Below are positions 43,223 to 52,516 of a stretch of DNA of 64,000 nucleotides, in pieces. The stretch is taken from NCBI GenBank assembly GCA_900549015.1, contig URMH01000003.1:1-64000 (forward strand), given 5' to 3'. How positions within the stretch are numbered: position 1 is the first letter of the stretch; each line of letters opens with the position of its first letter. Below the pieces are notes generated by a model, which had not been told where the DNA came from, searched no databases, and worked only from the letters and a program-made list of their open reading frames with translations. The translations under genes and the position numbers were made by a program. Origin of the DNA: an uncultured Blautia sp. (lineage in GTDB: Bacteria; Bacillota; Clostridia; Lachnospirales; Lachnospiraceae).

Positions 43223-43285
43223 TCAGGAAACGAGGCGTCTCTCTCCTGCTCTCCTTTTCTGTATCAGGCTGAAATCTCTGTCCAT
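43223..43285 (-). other. N-terminal fragment of the frameshifted ABC membrane protein
   Basis: ATG at 43285 with AGGAG seven bases upstream encodes MDRDFSLIQKRRAGERRLVS and stops at a TGA (43225-43223). The +1 frame continues at once with PEFLYEQ and joins the 183-residue downstream part. A -10 TATAAT lies at 43361-43356 on the minus strand. Confidence 0.55.
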
Positions 43286-43429
43286 CTCTTTGCTCCTGTC
43301 CCGTTTCTCTGGCTGCTCTGAACCATACTTTTCTCTCTTTCTCATGCCTTCACTTATTATAACGGTCCGAAAGTCAAAAAAGACAGGACAAACCATGATT
43401 TTTTCGTATAATTTTTTTCCTGCAAAAAA

Positions 43430-43458
43430 TTGTCACAGACAAACTTTCCTGTTATAAT
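43430..43458 (+). promoter_or_regulatory. Promoter of asnA
   Basis: TTGTCA (43430-43435) and TATAAT (43453-43458) with a 17-base spacer, 33 bases before the asnA ATG. Confidence 0.8.
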
Positions 43459-43491
43459 AAAAGCTAATTATTTTTATGAGGAGGGCTTTCT

Positions 43492-44499
43492 ATGGAACAG
43501 ATGAAAATCCCCACCGGCTATCAGGCTGACTTAAACCTTCATGATACCCAGGTGGCAATCAAGACAGTTAAAGACTTTTTTCAGCAGACTCTGGCGCAGA
43601 AACTAAATTTACTCCGCGTATCAGCGCCTATTTTTGTAAATCCGGCATCAGGTCTGAATGATAATCTAAACGGGATAGAACGCCCTGTAAGCTTTGATAT
43701 TAAGGGACAAAACGATTCTGCAGAAATTGTTCACTCCCTTGCAAAATGGAAGCGCTACGCGCTGAAACGCTACGGTTTCTCTCAGGGAGAGGGACTTTAC
43801 ACAGATATGGTCGCCATTCGAAGAGACGAAGACCTTGACAATATCCACTCTGTTTATGTGGACCAGTGGGACTGGGAAAAAATTATTTCCAGAGAAGAGC
43901 GAAATATGGATACTTTGATCCACACAGTCCGCACTATTTACAGCGTTCTTCGAAAAACAGAAAAATACATGGCAGTACAGTATGATTATATAGAAGAAAT
44001 TTTACCGAGAGAAATCAGCTTCGTCACAACACAGGAGCTGGCTGATATGTACCCGGACTGCACTCCAAAGGAACGGGAATATAAGATTACAAAAGAAAAA
44101 GGCGCTGTCTTCCTTATGCAGGTAGGCAAAGCCTTACGAAGCGGCGAACGCCACGATGGACGTGCCCCGGATTATGATGACTGGGAATTAAACGGGGATA
44201 TTCTTGTATATTATCCGGTTCTTGATATTGCCCTTGAGCTTTCTTCTATGGGAATCCGCGTGGACGAAGAATCCCTTGACCGCCAGCTTACAGAAGCAGG
44301 CTGCGATGACAGACGGGAGCTTGATTTCCAGAAAGCTGTTTTAAATGCAGACCTTCCTTATACCATCGGCGGCGGAATCGGTCAGTCCAGAATCTGTATG
44401 TTTTTCCTTAGAAAAGCACACATCGGAGAGGTACACGTTTCCCTCTGGCCGGAAGAAATGCGAAAGGCTGCGGAGGAGAATGGGATTCTGCTGTTGTAA
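43492..44499 (+). CDS. asnA: Aspartate--ammonia ligase (asparagine synthetase A)
   Basis: Makes asparagine from aspartate, ammonia and ATP, with a class II aminoacyl-tRNA-synthetase fold. Motifs: LNLLRVSAPIFV, GLNDNLNGIERPVSFD, VYVDQWDWEK and the C-terminal GGGIGQSRICMFFL (motif 3 ATP-binding arginine). 335 residues is typical. GAGGAGG lies before the ATG. It is a single-gene unit with its own promoter and terminator. Confidence 0.97.
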   Translation: MEQMKIPTGYQADLNLHDTQVAIKTVKDFFQQTLAQKLNLLRVSAPIFVNPASGLNDNLNGIERPVSFDIKGQNDSAEIVHSLAKWKRYALKRYGFSQGEGLYTDMVAIRRDEDLDNIHSVYVDQWDWEKIISREERNMDTLIHTVRTIYSVLRKTEKYMAVQYDYIEEILPREISFVTTQELADMYPDCTPKEREYKITKEKGAVFLMQVGKALRSGERHDGRAPDYDDWELNGDILVYYPVLDIALELSSMGIRVDEESLDRQLTEAGCDDRRELDFQKAVLNADLPYTIGGGIGQSRICMFFLRKAHIGEVHVSLWPEEMRKAAEENGILLL

Positions 44500-44534
44500 A
44501 TAAAATATGTTGGAAGATAGTTTCCTGTTATAGA

Positions 44535-44580
44535 AAAGCCCCTGGAATATACCGGAAAGTGGTGTATTTCAGGGGGTTTT
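44535..44580 (+). terminator. Terminator after asnA
   Basis: Arms CCCCTG-AATATACC and GGTGTATT-CAGGGG form a long stem followed by GTTTT on the plus strand; the A-rich 5' flank may allow weak action on the minus strand too. Confidence 0.75.
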
Positions 44581-44623
44581 ATATGTCAGGAATGTCAAGT
44601 TATTCCGCCCTATTTCTTTAATC

Positions 44624-45481
44624 TTATTTCTGTAATTCCAAAAGCTTCTTTCGGAGCTCCTTCACTTCTTTTTCCGCTTTTTCAGCCCTCCGACGTTCTT
44701 TCTCTGTTTCTTTTTCCTGTTCCGCTTTTCCCAGGGCGATACCTTCTTTTTTTCCGGCGGCAATTCCAGCCTCCATGCCCTCTTCCCGAATCATCTGTTC
44801 CCGTTCCCAGATCTTCATATATTCCAGAAACACCCCCTTATCTTCTTTGACCTTTTCTACCATTTTCTGTATTTTCTGCAAAGATGAGTTTACTGCATTT
44901 TTCTCTTCTGTATCTTCCATATAATGAAGAAGCTCCCGAAGCTCTTTTGAAATATTACCTTTTGTTCCTTTCGTGTAAAGAAATATGGTTCTTGCCCCGT
45001 CTTCATATGGCATGGAAGGGTCTTCCTGGCACATATTACGTATAGTATAAATGAGACGGTCCCGGTCGAATGGGTCGTATGGAAGAATAATAATAATGTA
45101 TACATCTTTTAATGTTCCATAATCTTCGCCGGACGCAAGACTATGTCCGTCCACAATTGCACGGTAAAAACGTGCCCGTTTAGGAAGGTACTGACGTTTC
45201 TTTCTGTTTTTTGCGTTTTCTGCTTCCAGATCATAGAGCGCTTCCGGCTCTAATTCGGCACTGTCTTCTTCCAGATAAACATCAAGACGCGTCCCGTGAT
45301 TCACTGTGTCATCTCCGTAATACTGCCGCTGTGGGATTACTTTTAGTTTCCCGAACTTTCTTTGAAAAATAGTCTGGAGCAACTCCCGGCAGAAGGCTTC
45401 GCCAAATTCCTTATGGGAGACAAGTGTTCCAAATAAAAAATCGTCCAGAAGGTTCAGGTGTTTTAAGGTTCGTTTTGCCAT
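44624..45481 (-). CDS. Rpn-family PD-(D/E)XK nuclease (putative transposase)
   Basis: A 285-residue protein opening with LLDDFLFGTLVSHKEFGEAFCRELL, the usual start of Rpn/PD-(D/E)XK transposase-like proteins. The nuclease core is GTRLDVYL (acidic metal ligand) and YDLEAEN (E-x-E/N pair). The C-terminal 60 residues form a charged coiled coil with GIAAGKKEGIALGKAE repeats. The family acts in RecA-independent recombination or phage response. No terminal repeats or partner genes are seen, so it is not an active element by itself. A weak AGGA site precedes the ATG. Confidence 0.8.
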   Translation of the reverse strand: MAKRTLKHLNLLDDFLFGTLVSHKEFGEAFCRELLQTIFQRKFGKLKVIPQRQYYGDDTVNHGTRLDVYLEEDSAELEPEALYDLEAENAKNRKKRQYLPKRARFYRAIVDGHSLASGEDYGTLKDVYIIIILPYDPFDRDRLIYTIRNMCQEDPSMPYEDGARTIFLYTKGTKGNISKELRELLHYMEDTEEKNAVNSSLQKIQKMVEKVKEDKGVFLEYMKIWEREQMIREEGMEAGIAAGKKEGIALGKAEQEKETEKERRRAEKAEKEVKELRKKLLELQK

Positions 45482-45720
45482 CACATTTCCTTTCTAATGA
45501 CGGAAAAGAAACATGGGCATTTCAGACAAATTTCCCTGCCGGCGATTCTCCTTTCCGCCATATTCAATTAATCATTCATATGGGGATTTAGAGCCGAACG
45601 GCTGAGAATAGTCCCAGATATATAATTTATTGTAGCAAGAGAGCTTGTGGCTGTCAATGGATTTTAAATAAGTATTCCTGATTTCTCAGCGTTTTCCTTT
45701 TTCCTAAATATAAAGCTACA

Positions 45721-45752
45721 GAGGGAGTGCCCACTTTGAGCACTCCCCCTCT
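45721..45752 (-). terminator. Putative terminator of the sugar-utilisation operon
   Basis: Arms GGGAGTGC and GCACTCCC form an eight-base stem 17 bases after the GH3 stop codon. The T tract on the minus strand is poor, so the assignment is tentative. The rest of the gap up to 45480 holds no gene I can support. Confidence 0.5.
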
Positions 45753-45768
45753 TATCCTGATAAAATCT

Positions 45769-47889
45769 CTATATCCTGCACATTATTTCTTTGCACTTAA
45801 CACCTGTAAGCGCTTCACTTCGAGAATCGGGCTGAGAAAAACCTGCATAAACCTTGAAATTTTTGCCTGTAATCTCTCGATTTCCATTTTCATCTACGCT
45901 TGTAAATGCTTTTTTATCCACGGAAATCTCTACTTTATCGCTGTCATTTCCATCGAGATGGATTCTCTTAAATGCTGCCAGAGCCGGATTCAGAACTGCA
46001 TACTCTGTATCTGTATCTTTTATATATATCTGCAGTACGTCATCTGTTGCCATATCTTTTTTATTTTCTATTTCAACGGAAAATTTGATACCTTCAAATT
46101 CTTTTTCCTGACTGTACACATTTTCAGCAGATACAGCTTTTACCACACATTGTCCATAACTGAGTCCGTATCCAAACGGATAGAGCGGCTCACCTGTATA
46201 ATATCGATAAGTCCTGTTTCTCATTGAATAATCTTCAAAATCCGGAATATCTGAGAGGTTTTTATAAAATGTTACCGGCAGCTTGCCTGATGGTGATTGT
46301 ACGCCAAAAATTACATCTGCGATTGCTTTTCCGCCTCTGGCCCCTGGATACCATGCCTGAATAATTGCTGATGCTTTTTCTTCTGCCTCACTTAAATTCA
46401 TAGCACTTCCTGCCATATTAACTACAATTACCGGCTTTTCATATGACAGGATCTTATCCATTAATTTTTGCTGCGACGCCGGAAATTCCAAATCTTTCTT
46501 GTCGCCAGATGCATCTGAATTTCCTGTATCTCCTTCTTCTCCTTCCAGAGTCTCGTCCAGACCCACTACAAGAACAATCACATCTGCATATTCCGCAACT
46601 GTCTGCGCCTCTGCCAGGCGATCCGGTTCTCCCGGTGCAGCAAGATGCTCAATCGTATCTTTCCATAAATGACAGCCTTCTGAATATAATACTCTAATAT
46701 TTTCTCCAACTGCCTGCTTCAATCCCTCCAATACTGTCACATATTCAGAGGAAGTTCCATGATAATTTCCAATCAGAGAATTTCTGCTGTTTGCATTCGG
46801 TCCTATCACTCCAATAGTATGGATGTTCTGCTGTTTTAACGGAAGTGTCCCGTCATTTTTTAATAATACCAGACTCTCGGAAGCCGCCTTCTCTGCAAGC
46901 TTTAAATGTTCCTCTTTCTCCACTTCCAGGTAGGAAATCTCGTCGTATTCTGTCTTATCAAACATGCCCAGCAAAAACCTTGTGGTAAACAAACGCACAC
47001 AGGATTCTGTTATGTATTTTTCATCAATTATCCCTTCTCTGTAAGCGTTCAAAATCTTTTCATATGTGCAGCCGCAGTTTAAATCACAGCCTGCTTCCAG
47101 TGCTTTTTTTACAGATTCCTCCGGTCGTTCTGTCACCTTATGGTTTTCATGAAAATCGCGGATTGCCCAGCAGTCTGACACATAATGTCCCTGGAATCCC
47201 CACTTTTCACGAAGATAATGCTTCATCAATTCTTCACTGGCACAACATGGTTCTCCGTTTGTGCGATTATAGGCTCCCATGACTGCTTCTACCTTTCCTT
47301 CTTTTACGCAGGCTTCAAAAGCAGGCAGATATGTTTCTTCCATATCTTTTTTTGACGCTTCCGCATTAAAAAAATGTCTCTTCGCTTCCGGTCCGGAATG
47401 AACGGCAAAATGCTTTGCACAGGCTGCCGCTTTCATATATTCTCCGTCTCCCTGAAGACCTTCAATAAAAGGTACTGCAAGACGTGACGTAAGATATGGG
47501 TCTTCTCCGTATGTCTCATGGCCTCTTCCCCATCTCGGATCACGAAAAATATTAACATTGGGCGCCCAGAACGTAAGCCCTTTATAAATATCTCTGTCAT
47601 TGTGTTTCTGATTTTCATTATATTTTGCGCGTCCTTCTGTCGCAATTACAGAACCGATTTCTTGCATCATTTCCGTATCAAAGGCTGCAGCAAGGCCTAT
47701 TGCCTGCGGAAATACTGTCGCAGTACCGGCTCTTGCTACTCCGTGCAAAGCCTCGTTCCACCAGTTATATGCCGGAATTCCCAGCCTTGGTATTGCTTCT
47801 GCATCAAATTTCAACTGTGATGCTTTTTCCTCCACAGTCATCTGTGAAACCAACTCCCACGCCTTCTGTCGAGCTTCTTCTCTATTCAT
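45769..47889 (-). CDS. Glycoside hydrolase family 3 (beta-xylosidase/beta-glucosidase type)
   Basis: 706 residues from an ATG with AGGAG eight bases upstream. The GH3 N-terminal barrel has WWNEALHGVARAG, RDPRWGRGHETYGEDPYL, KHFAVHSGPE and the nucleophile loop YVSDCWAI with Asp239; the (alpha/beta)6 domain and a fibronectin III-like C-terminal domain follow. The NEALHG and RWGRGHETYGEDPYL pattern is typical of xylosidase-like members. There is no signal peptide, so it acts inside the cell on imported oligosaccharides. It is the last gene of the sugar operon. Beta-xylosidase is favoured by the neighbouring arabinofuranosidase, but beta-glucosidase activity is possible. Confidence 0.9.
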   Translation of the reverse strand: MNREEARQKAWELVSQMTVEEKASQLKFDAEAIPRLGIPAYNWWNEALHGVARAGTATVFPQAIGLAAAFDTEMMQEIGSVIATEGRAKYNENQKHNDRDIYKGLTFWAPNVNIFRDPRWGRGHETYGEDPYLTSRLAVPFIEGLQGDGEYMKAAACAKHFAVHSGPEAKRHFFNAEASKKDMEETYLPAFEACVKEGKVEAVMGAYNRTNGEPCCASEELMKHYLREKWGFQGHYVSDCWAIRDFHENHKVTERPEESVKKALEAGCDLNCGCTYEKILNAYREGIIDEKYITESCVRLFTTRFLLGMFDKTEYDEISYLEVEKEEHLKLAEKAASESLVLLKNDGTLPLKQQNIHTIGVIGPNANSRNSLIGNYHGTSSEYVTVLEGLKQAVGENIRVLYSEGCHLWKDTIEHLAAPGEPDRLAEAQTVAEYADVIVLVVGLDETLEGEEGDTGNSDASGDKKDLEFPASQQKLMDKILSYEKPVIVVNMAGSAMNLSEAEEKASAIIQAWYPGARGGKAIADVIFGVQSPSGKLPVTFYKNLSDIPDFEDYSMRNRTYRYYTGEPLYPFGYGLSYGQCVVKAVSAENVYSQEKEFEGIKFSVEIENKKDMATDDVLQIYIKDTDTEYAVLNPALAAFKRIHLDGNDSDKVEISVDKKAFTSVDENGNREITGKNFKVYAGFSQPDSRSEALTGVKCKEIMCRI

Positions 47890-47906
47890 ATTCAAATCTC
47901 CTGCTC

Positions 47907-48752
47907 TTATTTATTTGCTACTTCCTTTTCAAAAAATTCTATTACTTTGTCATAATATGCCTGACCCTCAAAAAATCCGTGTCCCTGTCCCTGTACAATT
48001 ATAAGTTCTGCATTATTTCCCGCATGTTCCAGTCTCATTTTATATTCACAGGATTGTCTGTAATTCACTACTTCATCCTTATCGCCATGAAACAGAAGAA
48101 TAGGAGGAATGGATTTTTTATCTGCATAGTAAACTGGACTCATTTTTTCGAAAACTTTTATCTGTTCTTCTTCTGACAGAGGATAATCCGGCAGTACATT
48201 TACCAGAAAGCCCGGATTTCCATTCTGTTCTTCCAGCATTTCCACCAGATTGGAAGGACAGTAAAATGAGACTATTCCCTGCACGGGTATAATATTTCTA
48301 TTATTATAATCACTGCCTGCCATACATGCAATATGTGCCCCTGCCGATTCTCCCCAAAGACCAATTTTATGCGGATCAATATAATATTTCTCTGCATTTT
48401 TCCGCAAATATTCAATTGCTGTCTGGCAATCTTCCAGACACGCCGGCAAAGCTTTATGTCTTGCCAGCCGATATTCCAGACATGCAATAAAGTATCCTCT
48501 TTCTGCCAGCAAAGTCAGCGCGGATTCCGGTCTGTAGGACGCGGTAAGAAATTCATCGTCCCATGCGCCTCCATGAATCCATATAATAACCGGCATCTTT
48601 TCGCCTCCGTCTTTATAAAAACATTCCATGTATTGTCTTGGATGTTCGTTTCCATAATAGACCGGTGCAAGATAATGTATATTCTTCTGATAAAAATCCA
48701 CCCTTGGTATGCGGCACAAAAATTCGTATGCATTTTCTTCTTTATTTTTCAT
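47907..48752 (-). CDS. Alpha/beta hydrolase, acetyl/feruloyl esterase-like
   Basis: A 281-residue cytosolic serine esterase. The oxyanion motif HGGAWD (60-65), nucleophile GESAGAH with Ser136, the aspartate in FHGDKDEVV and histidine in GQGHGFF form the triad of the BD-FAE/hormone-sensitive lipase-like group. Within this operon it probably removes acetyl or feruloyl groups from imported arabinoxylo-oligosaccharides; the exact ester is not readable from sequence. Its start overlaps the end of the preceding esterase gene by 11 bases. Confidence 0.82.
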   Translation of the reverse strand: MKNKEENAYEFLCRIPRVDFYQKNIHYLAPVYYGNEHPRQYMECFYKDGGEKMPVIIWIHGGAWDDEFLTASYRPESALTLLAERGYFIACLEYRLARHKALPACLEDCQTAIEYLRKNAEKYYIDPHKIGLWGESAGAHIACMAGSDYNNRNIIPVQGIVSFYCPSNLVEMLEEQNGNPGFLVNVLPDYPLSEEEQIKVFEKMSPVYYADKKSIPPILLFHGDKDEVVNYRQSCEYKMRLEHAGNNAELIIVQGQGHGFFEGQAYYDKVIEFFEKEVANK

Positions 48753-50133
48753 TTTCTTTATATCCGCTTTTTTCTCTTTCTAAAAATAAGCAGGTCTTTG
48801 AATCTGCAGCCTTTTTCTTCTCCTCAAGTTCATTACCGAAAAACATAAGATTTGATTCCTCACTGGCAAAAGGTGCCCATTTTCCCATCGGAAGTCCCGT
48901 ACAGTCCGCTCCGTTTGGATCTCCACATTTAATAAAATTAGCCCAGTAATTGCACATCTGACGTGAAAGATCATAATGCTTTCCTGTAAAAGGTCTCCAG
49001 CATTTTGCCAGTGTCTCAAAAAAGAACCAAAGATCTGAGGAATGAAAAGCTCCCGGGCAATCTTCTCCCGGAATATCCGGTCCGAATTCATATACATAAT
49101 GCGGACTTTTATATCCGTTGTCTTCCAGTAAACGGCAGAATGCTCTGGTTCCAACTTCAACTGCATTTATCCCTTCCGTAATAAATTCATTATCTGTCCA
49201 GCCGGTCAGAATCGGAACATCAGCAAACATTCCTGATGATATATTATTCTGGTAATTATCTTTCTGAAAAATACCATCTTCCACTGTTCCCCAGAGTTTT
49301 CCAAACTCATCATTTTTATCTCTGATATAACAGGCAGGCAATTTTCTGGCTTCATCAAGTGTGGACACTCCCAGCATATCCAGAAATTGTTTTCCCCACT
49401 CCATTGCTTCTTCTGTCGAATCCGGAAATCCAAGCTTAAACGGCTGTCCGAAGATGCCGCTTTCTATAATCGCACCCTGTATGTATTCTCTGTTTTCTGC
49501 ACAGTTTAACTGCGTGACAACGCTTCCCCCTCCGGCTGACTGTCCTCCAATCGTAATACATTCAGGATTTCCACCAAAAGCCCGGATATTTTCTTTTGTC
49601 CATCTGAGCGCAAACTGCTGATCCAGATTTCCCACATTCATATCGCCTTTTCCATTCAGCATATCCTGATGGGCCAGAAAGCCAAATACATTCAGCCGAT
49701 AATTTATCGTTACTACAACAATACCTCTTCGCGCCAGTCTTTCTCCGTCAAATTCCATCTCAGCGCTGTTTCCCCATTGAAGGGCTCCTCCGTGGATCCA
49801 CACAAATACTGGCAGACTGTCCTCCGGGGTTCCGGCCGGAGTCCAGACATTCAAATAAAGGGAATCTTCACTCATGGGGATTTCGCTGTCTACATTCCAT
49901 TCCTTCGTATAAATATTCTCTTTATCCAGTCCTGGTATACTTTGCATGGAAATTGGAGAAAATTCTATACAATCTCTGATTCCCTCCCAGTCTTCACATG
50001 GTTTAGGCGCTCTCCAACGGTTTTCGCCCACCGGAGGCTGTGCATAAGGAATTCCTTTAAATGATATAATTCTGGGATCTGCTGCTGCCGTCCCCCTTAC
50101 ATAACCATTCTTTATTTTTGCTACTTTTATCAT
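48742..50133 (-). CDS. Type B carboxylesterase
   Basis: 463 residues of the carboxylesterase/para-nitrobenzyl esterase family: GIPYAQPPVGENRW, VWIHGGAL, nucleophile GGQSAGGGSV with Ser199, and a late histidine in AFHSSDL. No signal peptide is present. It hydrolyses carboxyl esters in the cytosol and is structurally unrelated in subfamily to the esterase that follows. Its place behind the GH51 gene with a four-base gap points to de-esterification of plant oligosaccharides. Confidence 0.88.
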   Translation of the reverse strand: MIKVAKIKNGYVRGTAAADPRIISFKGIPYAQPPVGENRWRAPKPCEDWEGIRDCIEFSPISMQSIPGLDKENIYTKEWNVDSEIPMSEDSLYLNVWTPAGTPEDSLPVFVWIHGGALQWGNSAEMEFDGERLARRGIVVVTINYRLNVFGFLAHQDMLNGKGDMNVGNLDQQFALRWTKENIRAFGGNPECITIGGQSAGGGSVVTQLNCAENREYIQGAIIESGIFGQPFKLGFPDSTEEAMEWGKQFLDMLGVSTLDEARKLPACYIRDKNDEFGKLWGTVEDGIFQKDNYQNNISSGMFADVPILTGWTDNEFITEGINAVEVGTRAFCRLLEDNGYKSPHYVYEFGPDIPGEDCPGAFHSSDLWFFFETLAKCWRPFTGKHYDLSRQMCNYWANFIKCGDPNGADCTGLPMGKWAPFASEESNLMFFGNELEEKKKAADSKTCLFLEREKSGYKENEK

Positions 50134-50137
50134 AGTC

Positions 50138-51670
50138 CTATTTCTCCAGCTTCACTGTCAGCACTGTGATCGAATGTGCATTCAACTGTATGCTCTGTCC
50201 ATTCATGATTCCTTCTGCTTTTTTCACTGCCACATTCTTCGGATTTTCTTTTGTATTATACGCTTCAAACTTTTCATGATAAATCTGATAACATTTCGCT
50301 GTATCCCACTGTACATTGCTTCCGAGAACAGATAATTCCACATCATAATCATCTTGTGGATTTTTATTAATAAAAGAAATACTCAGTTCTGAATGCTCCT
50401 CATTCATTGCTGCAACACAGTCAATATAGGCTGTACTTACGATTCTCTTTTCTCCTTTTGCATCTAATGCAAATTTTGCTTCTGCCATTCTGTTTGAATA
50501 ATCAATGACCTCAGGAAGACTGTACTTTTCCACATCCATATGTGTCTCTACATATTCGTCACATTGTCTGAATATTTTAGAAAACAGTTCAAATACATAA
50601 TATTGAGATCTTTTCAGTACACCGTCTTCGTCTACGGAAATTGCTCCACATACATTGACAAACGGAGAATAACTCGCAATCTCCACAACATCGCTGCTTC
50701 TGATAAAGGAATGCAAAATACCTGCTGTTAAAATAGTGTTTTTCAAAGTATACTTACAGTCATTCTTATCCGTTTTAAAATCCCAGGCGTGTGTGTTCCA
50801 TTCGTCCCACGCGACTTTGATGTCTGTGAGCGCATCGTTCGTCCCCGCTATAATAGATGCCTTCGCTACATTTGTCAGCTTTGTAAGATAATCCGGGATA
50901 TACATGCACTGCTCATAATCTTCATCTTTAAAAATATCATAGCCAATAGAATAATGATGGATTGCCACATGACTGATCAGCGGTTTTAATACTCTTGCCA
51001 CCTCATAATTCCAGTCGCTTCCCAGATCATATCCACATGCTACCAATTCGATGGACGGATCTACCCATTTCATTGCTTTTGCAAAATCCAGCGCTTTTTT
51101 CGCGTATTCCGCGGCGCTGCATGAGCCAAACTGCCAGTCACCGTACATTTCGTTTCCAAGTCCCCAGTATTTTACACCGAAAGGTTTCTCATATCCAAGA
51201 TTCCTTCGCATATTCGCATATTTTGTATCGCCTGTACCATTACAGAATTCAACCCAGTGCATCGCCTCTTCTGCTGTTCCGCTTCCCATATTCACACATA
51301 AATATGGTTCTGCGCCTGTCTTTTCACATAATTTTATAAATTCTACCGTACCCATGCGATTATCATCTTCCGCAAGCCACGCATAGTCAAACACTTTGGG
51401 TCTTTTTTCTTTTGGACCGATGCCGTCTTCCCAGTGATAATTGGAAACAAAATTTCCTCCTGGATACCTGAGCATCGGAACCTGCACTTCTCTCAAAGCT
51501 TCCAGTACATCTGTCCGAAATCCATCTTCATCTGCAAGTTTACTTTTCGGATCGTATACACTTCCATATATCACATCTGCGGAATGTTCCATAAAATGGC
51601 CAAAAATATTTTTACTGATTTTGTTTCTGCTGCAATCTGCATATACCGTTAGTTTTGCATTTTTTCTCAT
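50138..51670 (-). CDS. abfA: GH51 alpha-L-arabinofuranosidase
   Basis: 510 residues, an intracellular GH51 enzyme that removes arabinofuranosyl side groups from arabinoxylan or arabinan oligosaccharides. GNIFGHFMEHS-like start, RYPGGNFVSNYHWEDGIG, acid/base Glu174 in GLGNEMYG and nucleophile Glu290 in AWDEWN are visible, followed by the C-terminal beta domain. No signal peptide. The gap to the permease gene is four bases. Confidence 0.96.
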   Translation of the reverse strand: MRKNAKLTVYADCSRNKISKNIFGHFMEHSADVIYGSVYDPKSKLADEDGFRTDVLEALREVQVPMLRYPGGNFVSNYHWEDGIGPKEKRPKVFDYAWLAEDDNRMGTVEFIKLCEKTGAEPYLCVNMGSGTAEEAMHWVEFCNGTGDTKYANMRRNLGYEKPFGVKYWGLGNEMYGDWQFGSCSAAEYAKKALDFAKAMKWVDPSIELVACGYDLGSDWNYEVARVLKPLISHVAIHHYSIGYDIFKDEDYEQCMYIPDYLTKLTNVAKASIIAGTNDALTDIKVAWDEWNTHAWDFKTDKNDCKYTLKNTILTAGILHSFIRSSDVVEIASYSPFVNVCGAISVDEDGVLKRSQYYVFELFSKIFRQCDEYVETHMDVEKYSLPEVIDYSNRMAEAKFALDAKGEKRIVSTAYIDCVAAMNEEHSELSISFINKNPQDDYDVELSVLGSNVQWDTAKCYQIYHEKFEAYNTKENPKNVAVKKAEGIMNGQSIQLNAHSITVLTVKLEK

Positions 51671-51674
51671 TTTT

Positions 51675-52514
51675 TTATCCTTTCACTGCACCGGCAACAA
51701 GACTCTGCTGCACCTGTTTGCTTAATAATAAATACATAATAACCGTAGGAATTGTAGCAATCATAAGACCTGCTCCAATTTCCCCCCACTTAGTTGTATA
51801 AGCGCCTACCATTGACATAATTCCAACTGTCAGAGTCTTATACTCTGCCTTATTAATAAATGTAACTGCGAACATTAATTCATTCCAGGCGGAAATAAAT
51901 GTAAAAATGCTTACTGTTGCAATTGCTGGACGAATCAGCGGTAAAATAATCCGGAAAAACATCTGATAAATTCCGCAACCATCAATAGCGGCAGCTTCTT
52001 CCAATTCCCTTGGCAATGATTCCATAAAACTGATAAACAGATAAATCGCCATCGGAAGCCCAAACGCAACATAAGGGATAATCAATGATAGATACGAATT
52101 CAGCATATGAGATTTACTTAAAATAATAAAAAGCGGAAGCAGCGCTGCATGAATCGGTACCATCATTCCCATAAGAACAAGCTTTAATGTAATTTCACTG
52201 CCTTTCCATATCATTCTTGAAATTGCATAAGACGACATTGCCGCTATTATTATTGTCAGTGCTATTGTAATGACAGTAACAAGAACACTGTTGAAAAAAT
52301 ACTGCATAATATTTGCCTGAAAAAAAGCAGTCACATAATTCCCAAATCTCCAATGCTGTGGAAGACCTGCAATATTTCCTCCAAAAATTTCGCTGTTATC
52401 CTTCAGCGAAAATTCAAACAGCCAGAATAAGGGATAAATCTGAACAAACGCAAAAAGTGACAATAATATATGTGTAATGGTATTTTTTCCATTTTTCATC
52501 TTTTTTTTCGTCAT
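51675..52514 (-). CDS. Sugar ABC transporter permease (MalG/AraQ type)
   Basis: 279 residues with six membrane helices and the EAA motif ELEEAAAIDGCGIYQMFFRIILPLI region that contacts the ATPase. It pairs with the permease upstream. The C-terminus QQSLVAGAVKG is the usual end of this CUT1 subunit. No ATPase gene is in the operon, so a shared MsmK-like ATPase elsewhere in the genome is expected. Confidence 0.94.
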   Translation of the reverse strand: MTKKKMKNGKNTITHILLSLFAFVQIYPLFWLFEFSLKDNSEIFGGNIAGLPQHWRFGNYVTAFFQANIMQYFFNSVLVTVITIALTIIIAAMSSYAISRMIWKGSEITLKLVLMGMMVPIHAALLPLFIILSKSHMLNSYLSLIIPYVAFGLPMAIYLFISFMESLPRELEEAAAIDGCGIYQMFFRIILPLIRPAIATVSIFTFISAWNELMFAVTFINKAEYKTLTVGIMSMVGAYTTKWGEIGAGLMIATIPTVIMYLLLSKQVQQSLVAGAVKG

Positions 52515-52516
52515 AG

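Noticed and set aside
43359..43491. TTGACT on the minus strand as -35 of the ABC cassette
   Set aside because: Spacing to the TATAAT is only ten bases, too short for a normal promoter.
45796..45810. TGTAAGCGCTTCA, resembling a catabolite repression (cre) site
   Set aside because: It lies in the last codons of the GH3 gene at the end of the operon, not near a promoter, and the 3' part does not fit the consensus.
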